Shown: positions 44,837 to 54,066 of the stretch, one piece after another
Numbering within the stretch: position 1 is the first letter of the stretch
Layout of the letters: every line of letters begins with the position of its first letter
Assembly (NCBI GenBank): GCA_945917765.1
Contig: CAMEHU010000001.1
Span: forward strand, 1 to 64,000
DNA length: 64,000 nucleotides
Direction: 5' to 3'
DNA from: an uncultured Lachnospiraceae bacterium
GTDB taxonomy: Bacteria > Bacillota > Clostridia > TANB77 > CAG-508
Position numbers and translations under genes: made by a program
Notes under the pieces: model-generated
Told to the model about the DNA's origin: nothing
The model's database searches: none
Seen by the model: the letters and a program-made list of their open reading frames with translations, nothing else

Positions 44837-44977
44837 CTATCCTATAAAGTAGTATTTACCCAAGGTTCTAATCCATTCTTTCTGCGTCATTTCTTTAGAC
44901 TGTTTATAGATCTGTTCCGGATTTTCCTTGAGGATCTTCCGGATTACCTTGTCAACGGTTTCTCTAATAATAGCCAT
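44837..44977 (-). CDS. orphan small protein (46 aa), not in ORF track
   Basis: AGGAAGGAGCGTACATCATTT-ATG; MAIIRETVDKVIRKILKENPEQIYKQSKEMTQKEWIRTLGKYYFIG*; GC-richer than surroundings. Confidence 0.65.
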   Translation of the reverse strand: MAIIRETVDKVIRKILKENPEQIYKQSKEMTQKEWIRTLGKYYFIG

Positions 44978-45138
44978 AAATGATGTACGCTCCTTCCTGT
45001 AATAATGTACTTTCATTATACTTCATTTTTCTCAATTTGTCAACCCAATTGTTTTAACGCATTATTTGAATGATGCATAAATTGTACAAAAAACAGGAGT
45101 CTCTCTCTCTGTGCATTAACTAAATAGATAGCGCTTAC

Positions 45139-45732
45139 CTAGATTACAACGACGTTATTACCAGGCTTGATTTTGTAGAAGAATTCCTCGAAAAATTTAA
45201 CTGGGAAAAAACAACTACCGTCTTGAAGCATACTGCCTTCTTTTTTATCGAGTTTAAGAAGCATTAAATTATCAATCTGCTTTAAAGAACCCGAAATACA
45301 AAAAGCATGCTTTTGCAGTACTGACAAATCGTTGAAATAATTCCAAAGAACTCTTTCTGAATACGCTTCTGGCTGATATTTTTCAACCTCGTTGATTTTT
45401 CTAGTTATTACAATTGAATCAGCTATCGACACACCACGGAAAGTGTGCATCAATTCCATATTAATATTTCCTGTAGCAAAGAAATTTTGCTGATCTCTTG
45501 CTACAAAATCCCTCAATGAAATGAGGTTATATTTTTTCTGGTTACGCAGCTGTTCGCATGCCTGTGCGATTTGTTTTTCATTTAAGCTTTTGCTTACATC
45601 ATTAATACTGATATCACGTACGCCTAAGCCATTCATCAGATTCTGTGGTGTTGCAATCATCTTGCTTTCTAACCGCACATATCTATTTTCGTTATCAACG
45701 CTACTCCTGTCCTTTGATGAAAAAAGACCCAT
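45139..45732 (-). CDS. orphan hypothetical protein (197 aa)
   Basis: ORF with RBS GGAAAGAGGAAC; atypical codon usage relative to neighbours; no family recognised. Confidence 0.7.
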   Translation of the reverse strand: MGLFSSKDRSSVDNENRYVRLESKMIATPQNLMNGLGVRDISINDVSKSLNEKQIAQACEQLRNQKKYNLISLRDFVARDQQNFFATGNINMELMHTFRGVSIADSIVITRKINEVEKYQPEAYSERVLWNYFNDLSVLQKHAFCISGSLKQIDNLMLLKLDKKEGSMLQDGSCFFPVKFFEEFFYKIKPGNNVVVI

Positions 45733-45789
45733 TGTTCCTCTTTCCTTTCATAAAATTTGGTTTAACTTCCCAATCTGACCTAAAGGCTG

Positions 45790-45903
45790 TTAATAAACAT
45801 CCTTATTGGTGGAAAACCGTCTTCTATGAAGTATTATTCCACATAGATGCGTTAGGTACAAATCCTCTGCGCGCAGGTTGCGTGCTATGTATTGACTGTA
45901 CAT
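45790..45903 (-). CDS. possible small protein (37 aa), not in ORF track
   Basis: AAAGGAGGAAAAGGTATCAAATTT-ATG; MYSQYIARNLRAEDLYLTHLCGIILHRRRFSTNKDVY*. Confidence 0.45.
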   Translation of the reverse strand: MYSQYIARNLRAEDLYLTHLCGIILHRRRFSTNKDVY

Positions 45904-46135
45904 AAATTTGATACCTTTTCCTCCTTTTTGATTGATACCCCACCATGGGGACCTATTGAGATTTTTACCTCAATGAGATGTATTCTAACATTCTATTTTT
46001 ATGCTGTCAATATTTTTTTCCATAACTTTTAAAAATTTTTTAATTTATATTTCACAAGTAATATTATATATTCTTGACATGATTTTTTACTTAATATCAG
46101 TAGCTATAATGCCTTAAAAATCAAGAAAAAAGGCA

Positions 46136-46165
46136 ATCCCTATTTAGAGATTGCCAAATAAAAAT
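46136..46165. terminator. hairpin upstream of rplM region
   Basis: AAAGGCAATCCCTATTTAGAGATTGCC. Confidence 0.6.
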
Positions 46166-46251
46166 TAAAACTTAGAAATTTTTTCTTCAATTTTTATATC
46201 ATTTTATGTAAATTTCAGCAAGTGATTTATAAAATTTCTCGCCAAAAACCC

Positions 46252-46280
46252 TTGACTTTTACCACATTTTGTTATAAAAT
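46252..46280 (+). promoter_or_regulatory. sigma-A-type promoter of rplM-rpsI
   Basis: TTGACT, 17-nt spacer, TAAAAT. Confidence 0.65.
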
Positions 46281-46286
46281 AGTAAA

Positions 46287-46370
46287 GCAATTAAATTGAC
46301 ATATGACTTGAAGGCAAACTTCTCCCCGGTGGTTTCACTTTGAGTTTCATATATAAATAAATTATTTTAT
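46287..46370 (+). ncRNA. possible structured leader of rplM (L13 leader-like)
   Basis: Conserved-looking GAAGGCAAACTTCTCC segment in an ~85-nt 5'UTR before rplM; placement consistent with L13 leader, structure not modelled. Confidence 0.35.
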
Positions 46371-46392
46371 GAAATGGAGGGTAATTTTTACC

Positions 46393-46827
46393 ATGAATAA
46401 CACTACATATGTATTAAAAGGAAATGAAATCGAAAGAAAATGGTATATAATTGATGCTGCAAACAAACCATTAGGTAGAGTAGCAACTGAAGCTGCTAAA
46501 TTATTAAGAGGAAAACACAAACCAACTTATACACCAAACATGGATGCAGGAGATCATGTAATTATACTTAATGCAAGTGAAGCAATTTTCACTGGAAAAA
46601 AATTAGATCAAAAAGTTTATAGACATCACTCAGGATATATTGGTGGTATGAAAGAAACTACTGCTAGAGTAATGATGGAAAAAAATCCTGAAAAAGCAAT
46701 GATGTTAGCAATCAAAGGTATGCTTCCTAAAAATTCATTAGGAAGACAAATGATTAAAAAAGTAAGAATTTATGCTGGTAGTGAACATGAAAATGCAGCA
46801 CAAAAACCAGAAATTTGGAATTTCTAA
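46393..46827 (+). CDS. rplM: 50S ribosomal protein L13
   Basis: [45 protein letters not shown]. Confidence 0.97.
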   Translation: MNNTTYVLKGNEIERKWYIIDAANKPLGRVATEAAKLLRGKHKPTYTPNMDAGDHVIILNASEAIFTGKKLDQKVYRHHSGYIGGMKETTARVMMEKNPEKAMMLAIKGMLPKNSLGRQMIKKVRIYAGSEHENAAQKPEIWNF

Positions 46828-46853
46828 TTTATTATTAAGGGAGGAAATAAAAA

Positions 46854-47261
46854 ATGCCTAAAGCAAAATCAGAAAAAATAGTTTTCTACGGTACAGGAAG
46901 AAGAAAAAAATCAATTGCAAGAGTTAGATTAGTTGAAGGAACAGGTGTTATCACAATTAATGGTAGAAATATTGATGAATATTTCGGTGCTGAAACTTTA
47001 AAAGTTATAGTAAGACAACCATTAACAGCAACAGACACTGTTACAAAATATGATGTAATTTGTAAAGTAATCGGTGGAGGATTTACAGGTCAAGCTGGAG
47101 CTATCCGTCATGGTATTTCAAGAGCTTTATTACAAGCTAATGGTGAATACAGACCAACTTTAAAATCTGCAGGTTTCTTAACAAGAGATCCTCGTATGAA
47201 AGAAAGAAAGAAATATGGTTTAAAGAAAGCAAGACGTGCACCACAATTCTCAAAGAGATAA
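46854..47261 (+). CDS. rpsI: 30S ribosomal protein S9
   Basis: [20 protein letters not shown]...[15 protein letters not shown]...[17 protein letters not shown]. Confidence 0.98.
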   Translation: MPKAKSEKIVFYGTGRRKKSIARVRLVEGTGVITINGRNIDEYFGAETLKVIVRQPLTATDTVTKYDVICKVIGGGFTGQAGAIRHGISRALLQANGEYRPTLKSAGFLTRDPRMKERKKYGLKKARRAPQFSKR

Positions 47262-47297
47262 TTACAATACGGTTTTTATGAAATCGTTAAAGCATAC

Positions 47298-47342
47298 AGA
47301 AATGTTACTTTTGTTAAAGAGAGTAACATTTCTTTTATTTTC
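47298..47342 (+). terminator. rpsI terminator
   Basis: GAAATGTTACTTTTGTTAAAGAGAGTAACATTTCTTTT. Confidence 0.75.
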
Positions 47343-47643
47343 ATAAAAAATTTATTCAACATGTGGATCTCAAATATAAAACATCCTTATATTTATGTCG
47401 AATTATATCAAATTATGTCTAACGATTTTTCTTGCATATTTCCCCTCTTTATACTAAAATACATTTAGAAACTTTTTGTTTCGTTTTGTAAATATTTTAA
47501 TCTTTAAATTATATGTTTTTATTTTTATAATTTAATCAACATATTTGAATTCACAATTCAAATATTCTTTTAAGTAGTAAAAATTCTAGCTACTATTATC
47601 AAATTTTAAAAAAATTTAACTATTAGAAAGAAGATGATGCTTA

Positions 47644-48501
47644 TTGAAATTATTAGACCCTACTATTGACTATGTTTTCAAAAGGATTTTTGGTTATGCA
47701 GGTAATGAGAAAATCACTGCCGGTTTATTAAGTGCTATTTTGGAAGAACCTGTTTATGATGTTAATCTTGATACAAATCCAATTTTAGAGAAGGACCTTA
47801 TTGATGATAAGCTTGGAATACTTGATATTAAAGCAAATATTGGTAAACATACTGTTTGTGATATAGAGATGCAAGTTGTTGATAAGAATAATTTATTGGA
47901 AAGACTATTATTTTATTGGAGCAAACTCTATGAAAAAAATGCAAAGACTGGTATGAACTATATTAAATTAAAAAAAACTATTGTAATAATGTTCGCTGAT
48001 TTTGAGTTAAAAGATTTTTCTAATATTAATAAATATGTAACTCAATGGAATATTAAAGAGAAAGATTATGTAGATTGCGTATTGACAGACCTTATTCAAT
48101 TATATATAATAGAAATGCCTAAGTTTACTAAATATAGCACAAACACAGTTCTTGATACTTGGGTAAAATTTATTAAAAATCCTGAGGTGATCAATATGGC
48201 AGATGAAAAAAATAATGAATCTCTTAAAGCTGCTAAAAAAGTTTTGGAAGATATTAGTCAAGATGAACATGAAATATATTTAGCAGAATTGCGTGAAAAA
48301 TATATTATGGATCAAAAAGCTATTGCGGCTAAAGGCTTTGAAGATGGCGTTCAGGCTGGTATTGAACAGGGCATTGAACAGGGCATTGCACAAATAATAT
48401 CCAATATGCTTAAACAAAATGTTCCTTTAGAAGATATTGCAAAATTTACCAATTTAGATATTAAAAAAATCAGATTAATTATGAATAAATCAAATAATTA
48501 A
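47644..48501 (+). CDS. Rpn family recombination-promoting nuclease/PD-(D/E)XK transposase-like
   Basis: LLDPTIDYVFKRIFG...GILDIKANIGKHTVCDIEMQVV..ERLLFYWSKLY; C-terminal GIEQGIEQGIAQ. Confidence 0.9.
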   Translation: MKLLDPTIDYVFKRIFGYAGNEKITAGLLSAILEEPVYDVNLDTNPILEKDLIDDKLGILDIKANIGKHTVCDIEMQVVDKNNLLERLLFYWSKLYEKNAKTGMNYIKLKKTIVIMFADFELKDFSNINKYVTQWNIKEKDYVDCVLTDLIQLYIIEMPKFTKYSTNTVLDTWVKFIKNPEVINMADEKNNESLKAAKKVLEDISQDEHEIYLAELREKYIMDQKAIAAKGFEDGVQAGIEQGIEQGIAQIISNMLKQNVPLEDIAKFTNLDIKKIRLIMNKSNN

Positions 48502-48659
48502 TTTATTTAAACGGATTACAAAGATTTTTATATTTACAAAAAATAGTAGGGTTGATTACGCTATTTTATCAACTCTGCTATTATTTTAAACATTTTATTA
48601 TAATACAATTTGTTTCCAATTAAAACTCATTTAGGACTATTTAAGTGTATATTATAATA

Positions 48660-48975
48660 ACTATACAATATACAAAAGCTTCCTGTTATTACCATCGGTA
48701 TTGGAGAGGTTTCTAAGCTCAAGGATCTTCCCAAAACAATATGTCATAATGACAAAGGCGAAGTTGTTATTGCAACCAAAGAAGCTCCTGATGGATGCAT
48801 TTACGATCAGTCTCGTATAGCTGTGGTTCGTGTAATTGGTGGCAAAGTCCTTATAAATGGCTTATATGACATCTATGCTCCAGACCCAAGCAAAATCGAG
48901 AAATTACTCAGTAATAATCCATTCGAGCTTCTTGGTGAACCCGGAATGCCCGGAAATCTGTACACGCCACTTTTT
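48660..48975 (+). pseudogene. remnant of an orphan gene lacking a start codon
   Basis: In-frame IQKLPVITIGIGEVSKLKDLPKTICHNDKGEVVIATKEAPDGCIYDQSRIAVVRVIGGKVLINGLYDIYAPDPSKIEKLLSNNPFELLGEPGMPGNL preceded by a stop with no good ATG. Confidence 0.5.
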
Positions 48976-48983
48976 TTATATTA

Positions 48984-49080
48984 TCATTTCTTTATACTAC
49001 TCTCCCACTTTTTATCTTTCTATTTCTTTATACTGCTCATCCACATTTTTACCTTTCTATTTCTATTTCTTTATACACCT
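48984..49080 (+). repeat. imperfect tandem repeat TATTTCTTTATACT(N~23), three units
   Basis: ATTTCTTTATAC recurs at ~48986, ~49023 and ~49066; overlaps the 3' end of the 426-aa gene. Confidence 0.6.
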
Positions 49081-50329
49081 CCCCTACTAAATCATACATC
49101 TCTCTAATTGCTTTTCCATTAATATCTTCTTTGTTTTTAACCACCGGAATATTTATATGAAGATAATTATCAGCATCATCTGGGAAGCTTGTAACTTTTC
49201 CTTTTGGAAAATGATATAATGCCCTTTCAAAATTCTTTAATAGTCTTTCTGTTTTTATTTCACTTACTAAATCTGGACTTGCACAACTTGTTTTTAAGAT
49301 ATCTTTTTCTATCTCATACCACTTTGATTCATCTTCCTGCATTTTAGGATTCCATTTGTTATTAAATCTATCTATTAAAAACTTGTTTCTTTTTTCATGA
49401 TATTCATAATCTAAAACATACATACTTGGAATTTCGATATTTGTTATTCCCTCTTTATTTAACATTGATATAAATACACTTAATGCTACAATGTTTTTAG
49501 GCTCTATCCTATCTTTGTATTCTTCTGGAACCTCATCATTAACTGTATATTTTTTTCTGTTAATCTTTTTGTATAAATCGTTTTTTTCAGTTCTTACATT
49601 AAGATTTTGAATTGAGCCAATATGACAAATTTTTTTACCATCTTTTTCATATATTCCATATCTTATAACAGGTAACATATATTGGGGAACATAGCTAGAA
49701 TTAGAATATTTCATTTTTTGCTTATCATATATTACAATTTCCATTTGTTTAAATGCTTCATCCCAAGTTCTAGCAATATTATTTTTTACTGTTACAATCA
49801 TATTTTTCAAAAATGGAGGTTCGCCTAAAACTGTTTCTTTATCAAACTTATTAAAAGTTGTATCTTTTAACATTTTTGCTTGTTTTTCTAAAAAAGCTTC
49901 TGGATTATTAAAGTCTACTGGTGTTGCTCTAAGCCAAATATCTAAGAAACAATTTCTCATTTCGTATTTTGGAAAGTCCATATCTTCAGTTCTTTTAAAA
50001 TACAATTCGATATTTTTTTCATATATTTGTCTTAGAAATTCGAAAAACTTTTTATAATCTTTTACAACCAATACTGGTGTTGTATCATTATTTTGAGTTT
50101 TTTCTTGTAAGGCTTTCATAACTTTTTTAGAGTTTTCTTTAAAAAAATCATTTTTACTAGCGTATTTGTTTAATTGTTTTTGAATAAAATCTAATGCTTC
50201 TTTTTCTCTAAAATCAAACTTAAAATTAACTTCGTGTTTACTAAATAGAAAATCTTCTATTGTTCCTGCAATAAATTCTAGAGATACATTTTCAAAAGTT
50301 GGTTTTAAATCTGGCGCGATTTTTCTCAT
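49049..50329 (-). CDS. hypothetical protein (426 aa)
   Basis: Long ORF; no family recognised. Confidence 0.8.
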   Translation of the reverse strand: MRKIAPDLKPTFENVSLEFIAGTIEDFLFSKHEVNFKFDFREKEALDFIQKQLNKYASKNDFFKENSKKVMKALQEKTQNNDTTPVLVVKDYKKFFEFLRQIYEKNIELYFKRTEDMDFPKYEMRNCFLDIWLRATPVDFNNPEAFLEKQAKMLKDTTFNKFDKETVLGEPPFLKNMIVTVKNNIARTWDEAFKQMEIVIYDKQKMKYSNSSYVPQYMLPVIRYGIYEKDGKKICHIGSIQNLNVRTEKNDLYKKINRKKYTVNDEVPEEYKDRIEPKNIVALSVFISMLNKEGITNIEIPSMYVLDYEYHEKRNKFLIDRFNNKWNPKMQEDESKWYEIEKDILKTSCASPDLVSEIKTERLLKNFERALYHFPKGKVTSFPDDADNYLHINIPVVKNKEDINGKAIREMYDLVGEVYKEIEIER

Positions 50330-50552
50330 ATTTTTTACTCCTTTTTTATATTTCTCCTACTTTTTACTATTTTTCCTGCTTTTTTATTTCATACTTTTTG
50401 ATTATATATCTAGAGTTGTAACTAATATTTTCATTAGTTTATCTATTTATTACTACATTATTTTTACTCACTCTATTATAACACAAAAATGATTAATATC
50501 ATATACTTTGCAAGTATTTTTTATGTTTACTAGTTATAGTTTAACACTTTTT

Positions 50553-50726
50553 GTCTTTTGAGTAGCTGGAATCATAGAATTATGTAGCGTTCAGAAATAT
50601 ATTAATACGCAGTGGAGTGCGCAGTTTGGCGCTCCTACCTTATGTCTTTATCTCAAATCTTAGCGCCAGTAAACGAACGGAGTATTAATCATATTTCTGA
50701 ACACTACATAATTCTATGATTCCAGT
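50553..50726 (+). repeat. MITE-like palindromic element, copy 2
   Basis: Left GTCTTTTGAGTAGC, arms CTGGAATCATAGAATTATGTAGCGTTCAGAAATAT / ATATTTCTGAACACTACATAATTCTATGATTCCAG, core shared with 10030-10208. Confidence 0.85.
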
Positions 50727-50849
50727 GGGTTATTTCATAAAAAAACTGTAACGTTTACTAAGCAAAGTATTACATTACTCATATACTTTTTTAACATAGG
50801 TCATCATATTTCCTTAATAAATATCTGAAAAATACCTAAAAAATGTTTC

Positions 50850-51725
50850 TTATTCAATAAATTCTATCAAATCATCTGATTGTATTCCATTCAAATTATA
50901 ATAATTACTTGGAACTTCGCCTACAATTACCGCTTCTGCAATTAAAACTTGATTAACTATGTTTTGTTCTATGCTGTCAAATGGCGTTAAAACCGTAACA
51001 TTGCAACTTACATTTAAATATATTCTATGTAATGTTTGATTGATTCCAGATTGAGAGAACTGTGAAACTAAATTTGTTTCTACATTTCCTACAGTTGCCA
51101 TTTTTATAGGAACATTCGGTCCTCTACCAGATAAAATCTTACTACCCGTAAAAGTTCCAAGTTTTATAGAAAACTCTTCGCTATTATAATTTTCTAATCC
51201 GTCTTGAATTTTTAATGCAACATCAGAAGTTATCGCATTTACAGTTATAACATTCATTTGAATCATTTTTATATTTCCTTTATCATCTTTTATTACATTT
51301 GAAATATCATCATACTTATATTTTTCCATAACTATTGTTGCTTGTTCATTTGAAACTTTTGTTGCAATTGCTTTTGCCATATCAATACATAAGATGTTCA
51401 CAGTTGGCTCAATAGTTGCAATTATTCTATTTGCTATAAAAACAGCAATAATAACTATAATTGCTGTTTTTATTAATTTTTTGTTTATGATATTATTATT
51501 TTGAAAAAATTGATTTAAATTATTTTGATTATTCTGATTGTTTTGATTGTTTTGATTGTTTTGATTATTTTTTACGTTATTATTATTCATATTAATTCCA
51601 TTATTAATCACTTTACCATAATTATTTCTGAATTTTAAGTTGCTTCCTCTTCTATTTTTTCTTAGTTTTGGAAGCAATAATCTTTTTCTTGAATAAATTT
51701 TATCCATACTAACCTCTAAAGCCAA
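50850..51725 (-). CDS. sporulation protein YunB-like
   Basis: IIATIEPTVNILCIDMAKAIATKVSNEQA...IKLGTFTGSKILSGRGPNVPIKM..QSGINQTLHRIYLNVSCNVTVLTPF; NNQ-repeat N-terminal region. Confidence 0.8.
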   Translation of the reverse strand: MALEVSMDKIYSRKRLLLPKLRKNRRGSNLKFRNNYGKVINNGINMNNNNVKNNQNNQNNQNNQNNQNNLNQFFQNNNIINKKLIKTAIIVIIAVFIANRIIATIEPTVNILCIDMAKAIATKVSNEQATIVMEKYKYDDISNVIKDDKGNIKMIQMNVITVNAITSDVALKIQDGLENYNSEEFSIKLGTFTGSKILSGRGPNVPIKMATVGNVETNLVSQFSQSGINQTLHRIYLNVSCNVTVLTPFDSIEQNIVNQVLIAEAVIVGEVPSNYYNLNGIQSDDLIEFIE

Positions 51726-51735
51726 TGGAAAGCCA

Positions 51736-51763
51736 ATGGGAAAAGACCGTCCCCAAAGTCTTA
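51736..51763. repeat. REP-like unit, family C half next to a family A clamp
   Basis: GCCAATGGAAAGCCAATGGGAAAAGACCGTCCCCAAAGTCTTA. Confidence 0.6.
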
Positions 51764-53290
51764 CACAAACTTTGGGATAAATAATTGCTGTCCAACGCTT
51801 AATCTGTTTTCATCTTCTATTCCATTCACTGATGTGATTGCATTTATTGTGCTTTTAAATTTTTTAGCAATATTCCATAATGTATCACCTGGTTTAACAA
51901 AATATACGACTATGCTGTATATATTTTCGTCTTCATTTTCTAAAATAGCTAAATTATCAACAACTTTTATTTCAATCATTTTTGAAATGTCTGAAATCAC
52001 ATTTAAATCTACATTTGCTTCAATACTACCATCTCCAGCTTCTGAAAATTGTTTTGTTGTTATTTCAATGTTTGTGTTTATATTTGAGTTGCTTGATGCA
52101 CCTGGGCAGTCTAAGTTACAGCTAAATGGTATTGTTTGTGTTCTTAAATCTAATCTGTTAGTTAATCCTGAGATATATAAGATTTTCACTTCAAGTTCTC
52201 CATCATAAATGATTTTATCATTATAAATATTCTGTTTTATAATTTTAGGAATTATTTCAGAATTGCAAATTTTTGAATTTTGTAATTCAGGAATAACTAT
52301 TTTTTCCGTTAGAGAGGTTTTGTTGTTTAAAATCTGTTTATCTTGCATAACAGTAATGTTTTTTTGGCTTATATCAAGATTTTCTGTTGGACTATATAAA
52401 TCTTGTATTATATTTAATTCTTTTTTCTCAAAAACATTACAAGTTATTTCTATTTCGACTTCTATGTATATTGAATGTTCTTCAACACTATTTGGTTTTA
52501 ATAACATATTTTTTATTTCATAACTTACATTACATAAACTGTCATCAGATACAGATGGCATATCAACAAATCCCATAACCGGTATCTGCCAATTTAGTTC
52601 TTTTATTCTATTGTCATCTGTTAAATAAACTAAATTTACTACCATATCTGATTTAGCTAAAACCTTATTATAACTTGTTTTTGTTTCTTTATTAATAATG
52701 TTAAGATTTACTTTCAAAATTTCTGCTAAATTATCAGTATTTTCCATTGTCATTGTATCTTTTGCATATACTTTTGTAATTCCTGTTCCAACCAATGAAT
52801 CTATTATTGCTGATGTGTTTAGAATTTGAATGTCTTCCCTGTTTTCTATATCTTTTATAAATTCAATATTTTCGTTTGAATATACTGTAATGTCAATATC
52901 TATATTTGTTTTTATATTAACTTTTCTGCCGTTTAGTATTTTACATTCAATGTTATTTAAGTTTATAATACTTTCCATATTCATATTTGGATTTGAATTT
53001 TCCATATCTATTACTTTAGTAAAATCAATTACAGTATTAATTCCCCTTACAGTGCTGTTTTCGTCATCTGCTAGGTACATTATATATACTTGTACTCCAC
53101 CATCTATTCTGATTTTTCCATCTAATATTTCTTTTTTATAAATACACACTGTTCCATTAGTGTTTATTGTGCTTAATATATCTGGTTTTATATCTGGAAT
53201 TATAACATCACCTTCAGCTATTATGTTTTCTTTAGCTTTTCCAATTATTTGATTAACACATAAGTTTTCTTTTAATGTTTCTATAGCCAT
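51761..53290 (-). CDS. SPOCS (DUF3794) and LysM domain spore-envelope protein, SipL-like
   Basis: AEGDVIIPDIKPDILSTINTNGTV and repeated DUF3794 blocks; C-terminal YFVKPGDTLWNIAKKFKSTINAITSVNGI LysM. Confidence 0.9.
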   Translation of the reverse strand: MAIETLKENLCVNQIIGKAKENIIAEGDVIIPDIKPDILSTINTNGTVCIYKKEILDGKIRIDGGVQVYIMYLADDENSTVRGINTVIDFTKVIDMENSNPNMNMESIINLNNIECKILNGRKVNIKTNIDIDITVYSNENIEFIKDIENREDIQILNTSAIIDSLVGTGITKVYAKDTMTMENTDNLAEILKVNLNIINKETKTSYNKVLAKSDMVVNLVYLTDDNRIKELNWQIPVMGFVDMPSVSDDSLCNVSYEIKNMLLKPNSVEEHSIYIEVEIEITCNVFEKKELNIIQDLYSPTENLDISQKNITVMQDKQILNNKTSLTEKIVIPELQNSKICNSEIIPKIIKQNIYNDKIIYDGELEVKILYISGLTNRLDLRTQTIPFSCNLDCPGASSNSNINTNIEITTKQFSEAGDGSIEANVDLNVISDISKMIEIKVVDNLAILENEDENIYSIVVYFVKPGDTLWNIAKKFKSTINAITSVNGIEDENRLSVGQQLFIPKFV

Positions 53291-53379
53291 TTTTATACCT
53301 CCTACTTTTTATTTAGTAAAGTATATTATGGTTAGTTTCAAAATATTCTTAAATTTTAGTGTTATTTTTTTCTATTTAA

Positions 53380-53448
53380 AAAAACAAACCCTTTAAAATT
53401 GAACTCTACTTTTGGTTGTATAGTTCAAAGTTAAAGGGTTTGTTTTTC
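53380..53448 (-). terminator. long hairpin terminator at the distal end of the veg-downstream repeat array
   Basis: AAAAACAAACCCTTTAA..TTGAACT..AGTTCAA..TTAAAGGGTTTGTTTTT. Confidence 0.85.
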
Positions 53449-53480
53449 TTGAATACAATAATTTTAATTTTTACATTTTA

Positions 53481-53760
53481 TTTGTCTTTTGAGTTTTAAA
53501 CAAATTTTTCTTTTGGTTTTTGATTAAATATTTTTCTTTTGTGTTTTTTTATTTATCTTTTGATTTCCAAATCACTTTATCTTTTGTTTCTTTAAATTAT
53601 TTTATCATTTGAAATTCGAATAAATTTATCATTTGAAACTTTGCATTTTTTCATTTGATATTCACATAAGTTTATCATTTGATTTTTACATATATTTCAT
53701 CATTTGATATTTTAAATATTTCATCATTTGAACCTCGAATAATTTTATCTTTTGAGCATT
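53481..53760 (-). repeat. 12-unit degenerate direct repeat, ~24-nt period (TTTATCATTTGA-N12 as read on +)
   Basis: TTTG G-positions at 53491, 515, 541, 562, 586, 611, 635, 657, 681, 706, 730, 754. Confidence 0.85.
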
Positions 53761-54066
53761 CTATAATGTTGCTTTTACTTTCTTCATTTCCTCCGGAACT
53801 GGTGGTAATAATGGATTATATTTTTCACCATCAAAAACCTCTAGTTCTACAGTTCTAGTTAATATATCTATATAGCTCCATGTTGCATTTCTATCTTCAT
53901 TATCATATTTTACTATAAACATATTTGGATATGCTTTCTCAACTGTAGCTTCTTTTTCAAACGATTTACTCCTTCCTAGAGAGCCCTTAACAATTATTCG
54001 TTGTTTGTTCCCACTCATTTCTTCAATATCTGCTTTAATATTTGAAATATCATTTTTGCAAATCAT
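53761..54066 (-). CDS. veg: Veg family protein
   Basis: ISNIKADIEEMSGNKQRIIVKGSLGRSKSFEKEATVEKAYPNMFIVKYD. Confidence 0.9.
   Translation of the reverse strand: MICKNDISNIKADIEEMSGNKQRIIVKGSLGRSKSFEKEATVEKAYPNMFIVKYDNEDRNATWSYIDILTRTVELEVFDGEKYNPLLPPVPEEMKKVKATL

Noticed and set aside
48823-49107. 94-aa ORF as a complete gene
   Set aside because: The coding-like frame extends upstream of this start and dissolves downstream into a T/C-rich repeat; treated as a gene remnant.
53481-53760. Possible CRISPR array for the 24-nt periodic repeats
   Set aside because: Core motif is only ~10-12 nt and degenerate, the linkers are ~12 nt and AT-rich, and there are no cas genes; does not fit CRISPR.
53481-53760. 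Possible repeat-protein coding sequence (8-codon period)
   Set aside because: Spacing varies by non-multiples of 3 and stop codons occur in the candidate frames.
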